Assembly: GCA_028671895.1 (NCBI GenBank)
Contig: CM053802.1
Location: 17,305,631 to 17,369,630 of the forward strand
From: Oenanthe sinensis
Lineage: Eukaryota; Streptophyta; Magnoliopsida; Apiales; Apiaceae
Direction of reading: 5' to 3'
DNA length: 64,000 bases
Shown here: in pieces, positions 47,501 through 61,900 of the stretch
Layout of the letters: the number at the start of each line of letters is the position of its first letter
Numbering within the stretch: the stretch's first letter is position 1
The notes under the pieces: generated by a model
Told to the model about the DNA's origin: nothing
What the model saw: only the letters and a program-made list of their open reading frames with translations
The model's database searches: none
Translations under genes and position numbers: made by a program

Positions 47501-50500
47501 CCACTCGAAATCCATATGATGTCAGTAAGATCACAGGAGGTTCTTCTAGTGGATCTGCTGCAGTAGTTTCTGCAGGATTGTGCCCTGCTGCCCTTGGTGT
47601 AGATGGTGGAGGTAAATTCATGCTAAGAATTATTATTTCTTATCAATCTATATATTACATTGGATATAAAGTAAAAAGGTTATAAAATGTCTCTAGGTGC
47701 TAAGATGTCACCCAGTATTCTGTAGAGGTGTTCGGTAGATATTTCAAGCGTGTTAAATTATTAATGGTTCCTGGTGTATCTCAAGTGCTATTACGTTATG
47801 AAAGAATTCACTTCTGTCGTGTCTTGCGCAGGGTCCGTGCGAATTCCTGCTGCTCTATGTGGTGTAGTAGGTTTTAAGCCAACTTTTGGGCGCGTATCAC
47901 ATGCTGGGTGAGTAAGTCATTTTTGCTACGGAGCATTCATTATAAGGTAGATTCAGGACTTTTTTAAGAGCCACATTACGATTTCTCATTATTAATGTTC
48001 AGGGTTCTTCCCCTGAATTGGACGGTGGGGATGGTTGGTGTACTTGCAGGCACCGTAGAGGATGCTATGATAGTGTCAGTCTCTTATTATTTGGTTCCTT
48101 CTTCTATAACTTCTATTTACACTTAAGAAGTGCCATAGTATTCATCATTAAACAGTCAGTAACTGTTTACCTTTTGCAGTTATTCGGCTATCAGCGCCCA
48201 ACTTCCATCAGATCAACCCGTTACACAAATGGTACATCTTTTTTTCATCTTGATTTGCACTTTTATCGTGGCACCTCCGTCATTCCTTTTCACATTAATT
48301 TACAGTAGTGAATCTTCTTATATTCAAACTTGTAAATTACCAATAACAGTGTTGTAGATATCTTCCGCTGCTTTTAACAATGCAGCATTTTGTTGAATTA
48401 TGCCATATTAGTCCTTTGTATCTTTGTTAGAGCAACATAAAAAGTATATACTGATTCCAGCCTTTTCTTTTGGAGAATGTAGCATCCGAAAGTACATCTA
48501 CCTCTTCTTAACTTACCAAGCTGCATGCCGCAAGTCAAGTTAGCAAAATACGATGAGGTCTGTAATGCATTATCAAATTCTACCACACCTAAAAGGGGTC
48601 CAGTTACATTATCGCAATTCTAGAGTATTTTTATAAAACTGTAATTTTTCTTATCTCAATGATTATTCCTTTTGTTGAATCAGTGGTTCAGTGATTGCAC
48701 TTACGACATAAAACTTTGCTGTTCTAATGCTCTTAATCAGCTCCAGAAGATCTATGGATGGGAGGTATCATCATCTAATAATTATTTTAATTATCAGTTT
48801 GTATTAGATCTTATAGCTTAAACACACAGTCACACACACACACACCCCCTAATCAAATTATATAAGGATATTAAAATATTGATCTAGAAACACTTGTTCT
48901 CTTTCCATTATCCATTTTGATGAATAAGATGCTATCTTGAATTTTTTTACTGGAGAAACAATCAGTACTTCTTTAGTTAACAAATAGTGTTAAATTCTTT
49001 TTTGTTACATTTTTGTAAATTTGCACCTCAAATTGCAGGTGTAGGAATTGTGTTCTAACTTTCGATATTTATTTTTTGGTTTTATTATGTGCTGTAAAGA
49101 CTATGGAGGTGACTTTACCAGAAATAGAGGCTATGCGCCTGGCACATTACTTAACCATTGGTTCTGAGTGCACCGCTGCACTTGCTTGCCATCTAGAAAA
49201 ACTGTAAGCTTCACAATACTATGAGTTACAGTATTAATTAGCTGAAGAACAAGGTAACTTTATCAATGTTAATCATCTGCACCCTCATCATCAGGAATTT
49301 GAATGAAGTTGGGTGGGATGCAAGGGTAGCACTTTCGATATATGGTGCTTTTGATGGAAGGGAATATTTAAATGCTCAAAGAATCAGGTACTTATCAACG
49401 CAAGAAATTTTAGTTTAATCCGGGCAATATCTGATACACATTCATTCGAATAATTGAATATATAATCAAGTCCAAGCAGAATATAGTAACTTGGCTAATA
49501 AAAATAATCAATACTCAACCTCATCATGAGCAAGCAATAATCTATTGTGTGTATGGAATATAAGTAGTATACGGAGCTCTACCAAAATAGTCCTTGGTGC
49601 AGATCCTGCAAGCAAGAAAACCATTGTCTATTGTGTAATTTTTAAACCGCATTATCGTATAATTTTCTGTTGGAATTGGATCTTATCATGCTACTATGCA
49701 TATGTAGGAACCGCCAGTTGCTAATTCACCAAAAGATATTTGATCAAGCAGATGTTATTGTTACACCAACGACTGGGTACATATACCTAGCTTTTCTTCT
49801 ATGACCTACCTATTTCGATAAGATCTTGCCTAAAGTGAAGTTGCTTCTGTCAACAGTGTAACAGCCTACACAATACAGGATGATGCTCTGAAGACCGGTG
49901 AACTGGACTATATAAATGCGGGTATGACATGCCTATGAATACTTGTATTCTTTTTATGATTTTAGATCCTGTTTGTTTTGGGAATAATGTTGCTATCAGA
50001 TATATTCCAGCTATATGTGATAAATTTACCTATCTGATCTTGAAGATTGTTCCTTCAGAAAGTCCTGATGATCTATTTCATATTTGTAACCTATCATACA
50101 ACTGCATTTGGGTCTAATCATTCAATATTTAAAGGAATTTGATTTTATTATTACAGCTGCACTAGTACGTTACATGATAGCAGGAAACTTTTTGGGATTG
50201 CCAGCAGTAACTGTTCCTGTAAGTTGCATTAGTCTTTTCGGTTATCTAGATTCCATGATTTTAAGTAACAAACACCCGTTTTTGTTAGTTTTTTTACTGA
50301 GTGTTTGTGCACCTTAGGTTGGATATGACAAAGGTGGATTGCCTATTGGTCTTCAATTCATTGGGAAACCTTGGTCTGAAGCGTCATTAATATACATAGC
50401 TTACGCAGTGCAGGTGCTTTTCCAATTTTATGTGCACTCGTTATTCTTACTGAAACCATTTGATTTTGTTGATAATAAAGCAATTTGCACTCATTGCACC

Positions 50501-51255
50501 AGGCCTTGAAAGTTTGTTACTTTATCATTTATGCGTCTTGCTGAACTTTTAGCATAGTAGATGGAGTACCGATCCATTACTTGTATTAAGTAAGCTCACC
50601 CCTGTTTGAGGGAGTTCACGAATCTGAATCATCATCTTTAAAGCCTAAAAGGCATTAAAAACTTGGAAGGTTTGTTGAATAGCTGATTCTAGTTAGATCT
50701 TAAACCATAAAAATATCATATTTGTTGTGTAGTTTTCCGAAATAATTACATACTATACATTTAAGAATAAAAAATTTTGGCCGAACAAGATTTTATCTTT
50801 AGCAGACATTAAGACCCAAACCAGTGATTTGAAAAGGTTTCTAATAGTGAGTAGTTTACATGCTCAGAGTTAAGTAAAAATTGTTATTCGAGCATAATTT
50901 TCCTTGTCAGTATATCCACACAAAGGCACCTCAATCTGCTAGATGACTGATAAAGAGATAATGCATTTGGATAAGTCTGTGCATGAACTTGAGTGTATGT
51001 AGTTGGGGAAGGTTGCATTTGACGCAGTTGTTAAGTGTGCACTTGTTATTGGCTATACTATAAGCTCGAATTTCTGGAAAGAGTCAGTTTATGAAGAATA
51101 AATATATGCCTGATGAGAAGCCTAATTCACAGCGACGGCCTCTATAACTAACTTGATATGTAAATTTGTATTAGGCATTATGCGCGCCCGAGTACAGAAA
51201 GCCAAGAGTTTTTTATGATCAACTTTCAGACTTGAAGAAGGCCAAGATTCAATAG
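44597..51255 (+). CDS. FAAH: Fatty acid amide hydrolase (amidase signature family)
   Basis: Twenty exons, 614 aa: 44597-44690, 45253-45362, 45751-45811, 45981-46165, 46426-46555, 47033-47110, 47234-47381, 47499-47611, 47832-47907, 48003-48074, 48180-48231, 48483-48557, 48684-48764, 49100-49203, 49295-49387, 49708-49776, 49857-49921, 50157-50218, 50318-50413, 51175-51255. Every junction is in phase. The enzyme hydrolyses N-acylethanolamines to fatty acid and ethanolamine, and affects seedling growth and lipid signalling in plants. The triad is visible: Lys208 in VPIAVKDEID, Ser284 in GGSSSGSA, and nucleophile Ser308 in GGSVRIPA. These sit three residues after their Arabidopsis counterparts (205, 281, 305), and Arabidopsis FAAH has 607 aa. 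A hydrophobic N-terminal stretch (about residues 36-61, FLIKLFVWFLELRILKPLL) fits membrane association. The exon 12 acceptor (TGTAG|CAT) was chosen because other sites break the frame. Confidence 0.95.
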
Positions 51256-51966
51256 TAAGATTAAGCTTGCTAAACACATATACTGGGTGTTACCTTGCTG
51301 AAATGATGAGCAAAGCACTTTATTCTCTCTTCTTCTTTTTTCAATTATTAATGCAAGTACATTATTTCATTTGAACCTTCAGATCTAATTTTCAATTAAT
51401 GTTATTCTGGTTGTATATATTCACTCTGATGGAAAACTTTGGCAAACATAGTTAGACAAAACAAACCATCTCTGAGAAGAGATCGAGAGATCAAGATCCT
51501 CTACTAAATCTTTAAATGGTGTGAGCTGGTTCGTGATTTGGCTCGGGTTGTTCAACATGACATATTACGTTTATCCTATCGAACAAAAAATTGTATTTGT
51601 ACCCTGATAAACATATAAACACACTTATTTTATCGGGATAGTTCGGTTGATTCTTCTTTCTCTTCAATCTTCATTTACCAAAAAAAACTACAAATTTATA
51701 TAAATAGTTAGATCGAAATCATGTAGGGAATATTGTTTTTTTCTATGAATATATATTCTTTTATAAACAAGTCCGAATCTATTTATAAAAAGACAGATGG
51801 GTAGTAAGTTACCGTTGGAGCCGTGGGTCCAAATCATTCCGTTTAGCCGTTTGATGTAAACTAGTACTGAGTTGAATATATAAACTACTATAGAGCATAG
51901 AAAAACATGCACATACATTCTGAGAGACAAGAAAAAGGAGGAAGGCTCCTCTGCTCTGTGTTGGAG
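51256..51966. other. Intergenic region between FAAH and the zinc-ribbon gene
   Basis: Contains the FAAH 3' UTR and the promoter of the next gene. No other feature seen. Confidence 0.5.
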
Positions 51967-52545
51967 ATGTTCGATTTGGAAGGCGAAACACACGAGGATG
52001 ATGTTCTGTATCAGCAGCTCCCGTCTTCTCTGTCTCGCACGCCACATGTTGATTACAGGTTCATGTATCTACATGCACACACACTTTTTCTCGTACAAAT
52101 CTGACAAGTTGTTAAGATCCTGACAAATCTTTGTATCTGCAGTTGTGGCTCTTGCGGATATGAGCTGAACCTCAATTCTTGCAATCGCAATGCTTCTATC
52201 ACTGGATGTCAATATGCAAAGTCAATCAAAAGACGCACCATTTCATTCTATTCGGTTGATGAGAGCAAGTTCATACAGATCGATCAGCTTCGTTGCAAGC
52301 CTTACTTCACGTCCAAGCATTCATGGGGATTGTTTCGACGAAGAACCAAACTGCTTTGTGGGAAATGCAAGAAGTTAATAGGTATTTCGTACAATGAAAA
52401 TGTTAATAGTCCTGGAGGCTCATTCAGATCATATGATTCTACACCCTGGGATGGGATATCTGGTAACAAGACGTACAACATAAAACTTACTTCTTTACAG
52501 CCTTCACAATTATTCGAGAAATCTGCAGCAGCTTCTTTTATTTGA
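51967..52545 (+). CDS. Zinc-ribbon protein of the At4g08330 type, function unknown
   Basis: Two exons, 51967-52058 and 52143-52545, joined in phase to give 164 aa. The splice makes YSCGSCGYELNLNSCNRN, the hallmark of the plant family that includes 'uncharacterized protein At4g08330, chloroplastic'. Two CxxC pairs are present (CGSC near residue 32 and CGKC near residue 110), which should bind one zinc. The middle carries FIQIDQLRCKPYF and a HSWGLFRRRTKLLCG block. The tail is Ser/Thr-rich. An earlier in-frame ATG at 51907 would add 20 residues; I chose 51967 because the extra segment lacks family-like sequence, but either is possible. No clear transit peptide is visible, so location is uncertain. 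It lies 0.7 kb after FAAH on the same strand and faces the CHFR-like gene tail to tail, 395 bp apart. Confidence 0.85.
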
Positions 52546-52940
52546 CAAGGATAGCCACTTGATAAATCTCATTGTTTAAAATCTATACAAATGAATAATA
52601 ATTTGAAATTTGAAAGCTTTGTTTGACCTGTAGTGGCTGAATCTTTGTAGTAATGAAAGTCTCAAGTTCACTATTTTCTTTGCAATGCATATCATTTGAG
52701 AAAACTTACAATTTTTATACCAAAAAAGCGTAGTTGATTTTTATACTGGAAATATATGGTTTCTGCTGGTTGAATCCTTCTCACGTGATAGTGTCATGTG
52801 ATGGAAATATATGACTCGTGAGTTTATTTTGGAATCAACACTAAAACTTTTAAAAATTGTTATAAAACCCTAGAAGCACAGACACGGATGACTTACATTT
52901 CACATCACAATCATTCAAAATAATAATAACTGAACATTAT

Positions 52941-55900
52941 TTACATATGACTACCCCTAGTCGGACGGCAAACATGGTTTCTTTTACGAGCATGATCATC
53001 ACTATGGTGCTGCGTCCGACAAGCATATCCATACCAGCAATTTTCTCTTTGAGACGCCTCTGGTGGAAGATGCTATAGTATACAGAAGGCAGCAATTAGT
53101 TGTAAACTAAGAGATACTAACAAGAAAAGAAATCATCAAAATGAGACACCAACTATAATATTCACTAAAATCCCAGTTGGATGCAAAAAAAAAAAAAAAA
53201 AAAAAACGAAAGCAAACTAGGGACTTCCAACCCAGACTTTGATCAACAACAAGTCAAAAACTAAAGCAAAATTCATTTTCCTATATTTCCATACAACATT
53301 CTGTGAAATAAAGACGGTCAGACATTAACACGCTATAACAAGGGGATAAATAAGGTCTTGCTAAAGTATTTGGTAAAAAACGGGTAACACGTTTATGTTC
53401 TATATTCACCATGAAAGGTTTCCAGAAACCCTTTAAATCCTTATAATACTCTTATTGTACCAACAGATCAGAATCTGGACAGAAAATATAAAAAGCAGCA
53501 CATTACCCGAGCAGGGGTTCTTCCGCGAATTTAGTTTAAAGTAATATATTACAGTATTGCCCCAAGCAGGGATTCTTCTGCCTGCTAATTTAGTTTAAAA
53601 TAATGTACTCCGTATTGTGTACAGAGATGTACATGATAATCAAGTTTGGTCAAACCACCCATTTTTTTGTCAGTTTTTTTACTCTGCTTCGATACTTTGA
53701 CAAAATTACAAAGAAAGGAATAGTCAAAAGCAGGTGATTAGAGCCTGACTTTTTCAACTTGATAAAATATGCCTATTCACATATAATATAGTAGATTATA
53801 TACCCTTGCGACCAAATTCATATTCAAGTAATTAGCATGTAAAAGTAGCAAAACAGTCATCTAACTACAGAAGATCTTAAACGCTTTTCACTTTAACAGA
53901 TATTGATGGCTTGAAGTTAGGATGCATACATATTTTGGTATCGAAATCCGGAACCAGTACAAGAGAAATGAGACTAACTTGTCATAGCAATCACTGCAAT
54001 AAGAGAGGGAGATTCAGAGCTTTCCACTTCAAAGGAAGAAAGCAGTAAAGCAAAATGATAAAAGTTATACAACAGGCAAGTATTACTGAGAAACAAAAAT
54101 CAAAATAAAGAAAACATGAAAAAGGTATTCACCAAATAGAGTTTGCATATCAATAGATAATATATTAAGAATTTCTAGTTAGGCATGAACTCGTCCGAAG
54201 GTTCATAAACAGACCAGACATTTGTTAAGCTTTGAATTACTCCATTGCGTCTTTTATACCATATATAAGATAATAATGGAAGGCTACTTATAAATGCTAC
54301 TTTTAGGGTGATGAGGTTCTGTTTTATAGACTGTGCAAGGGAGAAGAGGAGAACAATGCAGTAAATAGGGCTAAAAATGCAATCATCCATCAGGGGAGCC
54401 AAAATGTTAGTTCCGGATGAGAAAAAATATGTTACTTCGAAATTTTAATTTTTAGTACTTAATCTAGGTTTTGCTCGAAGCCGAAGTTACAACTTACAGA
54501 ACTCCTACACGAGACTTCAAACTATGGAATCTTTCACTAACAGTAATATCAGAATGTGGTACATAAGAACCCATAAGATCCTTTCCTAGTTTTTTCTCTA
54601 TGCTATTATTTTATTGAAATGATTTTGCCTCGACCTAAATTAATTATAAAAAATCTTCATGCAAAATCTAATAAAATATGTTTTAGCCTATATCTCAAAA
54701 CTTCGTAACATTGTCCTTTCAGTTAACTTCCTTGTGTACTTCTGAAAAACAGTTTATTTTCTTTACAATTCTTGTATTCCATTAAGATTCCAAAACCAGA
54801 CACACCTAAGAGTGTATAGACACTCTTATTCAATTGTCTTTTAATATATAATATATGTCCAAAAAGGTAAAGCATAAAGAAAAGCTGTTCAGTAACTTCT
54901 TTTTGGTATAAGGGAGTGCGAAAAATAATAAGGGGCACAAAAGTTTCGTATGAAGTTTATAGAACTTCTAAATGACTTCAATAAAATATTCAATTATGGT
55001 AGTTGAGTATGCTAATTGCTTATTTCCTGGAAGGGACTTCTGAAAAACTGATCTAACCAAATGTTGTTAACAATCCTTGAAATTGAATGTGCTGGGACTT
55101 GGCATACTTATTCTTAAATCAGTTGCAAGCATGTAAGGATCTTGCTATATGAGTTGGCGAGTAGCTAATACTATTGCAGTATAAGTAACTCTTGTGTTCA
55201 TTAAAAAAGTAGTTCAACAGCAAATAATAGTTAATCAAGTAGTCAAGTACTATTGTAACATTATACTGAATATAATAAAATGATATTACTTGCAAACATA
55301 AGTTCCAGCTGAAATCATCTCAGCATGCTTTAATGGCATCCTTGTGCGATCTGCAGCAATACATGATAAATTCTTAATAAAGGGGCTGATGAAAGTAACA
55401 TGTAACACGACATCATAGATTTAAGAGATGATTATCATGCTGCATATGGTTGATAATGAATGTACACTCCACCATTCGAGACAGCGTGGAGTTTAATAGT
55501 TTCCTTTCAAAAAAAACTTGTTGGAATAATATACAGAGGGGAAAAAAAGATGATCCAAGGGGATAACCTGCCCAACTGAAGTTCTAAAATTGGTAAAGCA
55601 AAAGTAGTCTAAAACTTGTGACTTGTCAAATGGTAAAATAGTCCTTCACAGCAGCAATTGTGAAGCAACAGAGAACTTTGGTCGGACTTTTTTGGGCACA
55701 AACTTCCGAGTGAAAGGGTGCCAAAATTTTACAAATTTATGAATAGACTTCCACAACAGGTCCAGCACAGAAAGTCAAAAACTACCAAAAAATCTAAACT
55801 AATTGTCCAATTCAATGAGGTCTACCACAATTAACAAAAATCACATCATTTTACTGCACTTTGATAGTGAATACGGTCAAATAGATATGAAATGAGTAAC

Positions 55901-58900
55901 ATATGTTTTTCATATGTGTTATGTGCTAGAGGACTTTTCTACAAATACTAGGACCCTAAATAACGGTAAATGTGTCTCTGCGTATCATTGTATTGTCCAT
56001 TTACATATCTAACATCTACCATATTCTAGCAGAAAGTACAAAGCTTCACATTTAAAGAGCATATAAAAGAGTTATATATGTCCACCTATTTCTCTGTTGT
56101 TCAACTTTGTGATCCACTCCCGAATAACAGACTGCAGTGTGCTACCAGTCTGCTGGATGCACCTTTCAGTAATCTACAACATATGTGAAATACAAGTATT
56201 CAGATTAAATGCATCAGAATCCAGATTCCATCAAATATGCCAAGCTAAATTAAGAAACAGTCAGTATATAATACAATAAGATGAGGAAAAGACTGATTTG
56301 GTCACTAGCAAGGACCTGTTGCAGTCTCTAATATACTCGAGTCATATTTTAGTTTCATCGATCTCTGTACTCGACTACTCGACAAATTTTAGAATACATA
56401 GATTACACAAGAACAGTGAATTGACAAGGAGCTCCAAAACCAGAAAATCTAGGTGGAGTTCCTCTCTAATCCAGTATCAAAATCCCACCAAAAGGCCCCA
56501 CTCCTAAAATAAATTAAAAAGGGAGATATTCTGTGGCAAAATCAGATTTAAAGACAAATATAGTCTTAAAATATAGTTTTAAAAAATAGAAACCTACAAC
56601 AGCAGCCACTATGCCAAAACCTCTCCATCTTATGTAACACCTGTAGTAATGATTGTGGCTACCGACATTTGACATCTTCTTTAACATAGAAAAGACATGA
56701 GATAATTTATTAATGTGCAATCATTATTGCTTCTGTTCTATATGTGACGAAAAGAAATAAATCTTGTGCAACACCCACAGTAACCAATGTGGCTACCGAA
56801 TTTGATGCTTCATCGGATTCAGATGAAATTTCAATGGTACACTATTTAGTGAAAATTGAGTTACTAAACCTGATTAATATGTAAAACAAAAACTAGTTCT
56901 GTAGCTCAATTATGTGTCCTTGGAACATTATTAAATCATCTTTTACGGTTACCCAATGTACCTAATTGCTTATACTCATTTATAGAATTTGCATTCCTTT
57001 GGGACATTATTCAACCATGTGCACAGTTATTGCCTGAACACAATAATCCAAGTTATAATCTCAATCATGTAATAAAACGAATAAACCAAGAGAAATTGCA
57101 TACATCTTGTTCATGCCTATTTCTGTCATGAGCTAAAGTTGGGATTCTGGTGACTGTACGTTCAGAAATCTGCAATAATAATACCAGATGTTTAGACAGA
57201 GCAGAATAACCACCAAGTTAATACATAAACTAAAGAACGTCATATATGAGGATTCCAATCCTTCTTACATAGGTATCCAAACAGCTTTTACTCTTTAATG
57301 CTTTTGGTGGATACAGGCATACACATGTTACATGTACATGTGAATATATAGACCCACACACATTTATAAATGTAAATGTTTTTTTACTTCGGAACTATAG
57401 AAAAGGAAGAAAGGCAAACAAAAAAAAAACAAGCCCAACAATACCGCTTTGAGCGTCTCTTGGCTGCATACCGGATGAGAATCAACTCCAGTGACTCCTT
57501 GCAAATGCCAATACGCCCCACAAAAAGCTCGGTCACATCCTATACCTAAAAAAAGAAAGGGAAATTGTAACTAGATAAAAATCTGAACTATATTATTCAC
57601 ACTTCTTTCATTTAAGAAGCATAATCTTAAATTGCTGACATGATATAATGGCATTTGAAACTCGACAGAAACAGTACACCTAAAAAGTTCCCTCTTAAAT
57701 AAGTATGTAAACTTTAGTGCAAGAAAAGGGATTAAATGTCAAACATTTAATCTTATGCAGCTCCACATTGCCAAAAGTATGATTGACTGATTAAAATTTA
57801 GCAATATTAAAGTAAATTAAATTATCCAATTAATCTATCACATTACTACAGTTTGAGTAAAGAAACTCTAAAGACGCCTGTCAGTCAGACTCAGTGGACA
57901 TACATATTGCTACACTTCCGTACACAAGAATTAGTATGAGAAAGATAAGCCACCAGAACCAGCATACATTATACTTAACACAAAATATTTAAATTATAAC
58001 AACAGGAGGGTGTTGGCGATAACATACAGTGCTGTGGTACACTAGAATCGAACCTAGAAGGCATCATCCCTCCACATGCATGACATTGCAGATGCACCGT
58101 GTTCGAGTTGCACTGGAATCCTGAGTATTGAGTGCCTGAGCAACAGGTTGGAGTTCAGTTGAGTCGCATGCAGCACGAATAATAAGAAACCTCAAGAGTT
58201 TAGATCATTTATAACATTAAATCCAGATAAACTACAACATCCCAGGCAGTAGAAGAGAAAATATGTAAGATTCCTCGAGACCATGTCAAAAATGGAAATG
58301 AGAGACATACAAGGCAAAACATTCTGGATTATACTAAACCGAATTTTAAAAACGGTCAAGAACTTTGCATAGTTAGAATACATACCACATTGTGGGCATG
58401 GATGCTCAGCAGCATTACTTTCTATACTGGGTGTTGAAAGATCCCTCTTACGTTTAGCCTTTCTTTCAACATTAATAACCTGATACCATATACAGCACAA
58501 AATTGGTAGAAATTCCTAAAGAAAGATAAGTACAGACAGTAAAATAATAAACATGTTGTTAATAAAGAATTGAAGAAACTATATTCACACATCTCCATGT
58601 GCATGTAAACCATGGGGAAGGTAAAGGCAGGGTTTAGTGGGACTGGGGTCCTCCTTAAAAGGCTCAAAACATTAGGGCAGAATATATATATATATATATA
58701 CATATATATTGGTTCATATGATTTTACATTTATAATGATAGAATTATACTTATGATTTCAAAATTAACAAGGCCAAGGGAAGTGGGCACCAGATTCCTAG
58801 ATGTATTGATGCTACAGTAAAACTGAACAGTATTAGGAAAGCAATTGGGGAGGTGAGGCGGGGTTCAGGTGTCAGACACTCAGACTACTCGCAATTGTAC

Positions 58901-61900
58901 CACCTATATCATATTCAGGTTAGTCTAGCGCAAGCTCGTTTGATTTGAATCGGGAGAGGGTTTCTGATGGTGACATTCCTTCTTTCTTTCTTTCTTATTT
59001 AGTTAATTTGCTTGACTTTAGGTACATTTACTTATACAATATCTTACATGTTTGAACATAATTTTATATTTGTGATAATAGTCTAGAAAAAATATTGATA
59101 TACAAAAATAAGATTATTGTAGTGCATACATATATCATCAAATCATCAAAACCGTTATGCAGGTTCAAGCAGGGTCTGGCGGGTAACGTAATACCCGAAT
59201 TATAGCAGTTGTCAGGACAGCTATTATAAACAATATGGTAGATGCATTCAGGCAATAAGTATATTTGGCCAGAATTAATCCACAAACCATTTAGATATAT
59301 ATTCCATTATAGAATTGTATGATATTTTAGACAAAATATCAGTGTGTTAAAATTGTACAAGATCAATAGTATCTCTCATCCAGCAAAGGTTGAAGGTAGC
59401 AACAGATCACTCTGATTTGGTTAATGGACCTAAAAGGTGGATAAGATTGATAAATTATATCATCCTTCACATAAGACATTAAGACCCCCTCTCAAAATGG
59501 AAGCCAATTTCTTGATTATACTTAAAAGTTAAAACCAAGGGTATTAGGCAACTAAAATAAAAGAAGAAAGTTGGAAATCAGATTTCACACTACCTAACGA
59601 AATGAATTTTAAATCATATTGCTTCTGACTGGAATTTACACCCAACCCCCATGACCCATTCTTACAAACCAAAGCATAGCCCAAGAGATTAGGTTCTTCA
59701 GTTCTTGTGTTTGTTACTTGCAAATGCAACTACAGCTTTTTTTAATGTGCTAGCTCAGTAACAAGTACAAAAGTATATTCTAATAATGATAATTTACACA
59801 AATTTGAAATAATCAAAAGAAAAAATCATATCAGCAACTTCGTGTCATCTCACATTTCACGGTAAGCAAGGAGTCAACTCATGGCATGAAAGGCTTGAAA
59901 TAATATCTAATGCTTTCAAAACTCTAATTGCCACGAACCAATTGGACATGGAAATGAAAAATAACTTGGAGACATGATCTTACAAATCAGATCTCGGGTA
60001 TTAACTCAATTTGCACCAACTCATCTTAAAGGCAAGGCATTTAAAGAAAAGGCCTCGAAATGCATATTATATTTAAAATGGCTACTAGCAAAGCAAAATT
60101 CAGAATCACATACACTGTGTTCCAGAAATTTTCTTAGAAAGAAAAGAAAAGAAAGAGAGAGATTTATTTTCTTTAACTTGTTCCCAAGTGATATTTGTCC
60201 CAAAAATTCTTTTTCCACTTTTGGAAAGATTTGGAGAGAAAAAAAATAACTCATTTTATTTTCTTTCATTAACTCAGGAACACAGCGATATTATCCATTA
60301 TCACTTTATTTTACAATTCTCAAGTATTTCTAGCAGTTTACTCACAAGAGGTGACTTTATCACAGCATAGGAATCCAGAATAGCAAGTTCTTCATCAGGG
60401 CGCCTCAGTGAGGAGTCACTTTGCAGTATATCCTGCAGAAAAAGCATCACACAACAAAATAAGTTTGATTAAATAAGATCAAACTAGAGGATACATAATT
60501 TTTCTTCAAGGGAATAACCGACCAAGTTGTAGAGTCCAGAATGAATAGAACGGAAGTTGTAAGAGAAAAATCTCTCCATAGATGATATATTTATATATAT
60601 ATTTTTGTGTGACTGTAAAATCACATTCACACAAAGAGATGCAAGTGGTAGTACATTAATTGTATTGTGCATGAGTGATACATATCCAGATGGTTATAAA
60701 TATACAGCAGCAATATACTACCTCCTCAATATTATGGAGAAAATGATTTCTCCCAACAAATTGTACAACTGCTCGACATTGAGGACAAAGAACATTTGAA
60801 TGTTTCTCCTGGGACCTTCTTAGCCATTCAGAGAAGCATCCATTGCTGGAATGAAGAGCCGGTAACTTTGTAAGATATATTTTTACAGTAATAGAGAAAA
60901 TAATTGCTATGATTAACAAGAAATTTAAGACAGACCAAAAGTTATGAAGACATGGAGCAGCAGTTACAACGTCATGCCATATATTCAGACATATACTGCA
61001 TTTTGCATGCTCAACATCTAGCATTATCTGCAAATCAAAAACACATTAATAAGACACATCTTATAAATCATATTAGCAGAACAATTTTGTGTCTGACAAG
61101 GCTGACCCTTAATTCTTAATCAGAATACCTTCAATTTTTTGGTAGAAAATTGCTCAGTTGCCATTACTCTAAAAATGTATCTTAGAGAACCTGAAAAAAT
61201 CACAAGAAAGCATGTTCAAACCAGTCACGTCAATTTCATAAAGATTAAAAAGAATGATTAAAAGTAATAAAGCATAAAACAAATTTTGAGGTAATAGTTA
61301 CACTGTTGGAAGTTAATTTATTTGCATTTTCTTGTTTCAAATTTTGCTATTAATAGAAGAACGAGTGGTGCTGACTTGAAGTACAAAACTATTCGACTTG
61401 AGACCCTTAACGAAGTTCAGTACTATCAACTATGTTCGCTAAATATTAAGCCAAATATGACTAAAGATTATTATTGTATATTAATCACCAAAAACCAGAA
61501 GAAGAAAGTGCAATTCTTGATGCTTCAGGTACTAGAAGAGAAAGAAAAGTATTGCTGGCTCTCAACAGGTATAGTAAACTGTTAATTAAACTAGTATTTT
61601 AACATTGATAATCTCTTACCTGCAACTATGATTGGTGAAGCCAACAATGATGTTTTAGTTCTGAAAAAGTGTTTTATGGCTTATTGGGTGGCAGGAGAAA
61701 ATACCCGGGAACAACTGATATCCCGCTGAATTTGTAAACATTTCTTATAATTTCTTCTATTGGTTTTGTATAAATATGAATATTATAAAAAAAAAGATTG
61801 ACAGGTACTTTAAGCTCGATCTTACTGGAAGCTAAAATTCAGGAAGATGCTACTCTCAGAGGTTAAAACACTCGCAGTGATGTTTTAGTGATGGCTCAAC

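Noticed and set aside
51688..52047. Minus-strand frame of 119 codons
   Set aside because: Antisense to exon 1 of the zinc-ribbon gene, which has a family match on the + strand.
60021..60269. Overlapping frames on both strands near 60.0-60.4 kb
   Set aside because: Lie within a CHFR-like intron; low-complexity Lys/Phe sequence, no support.
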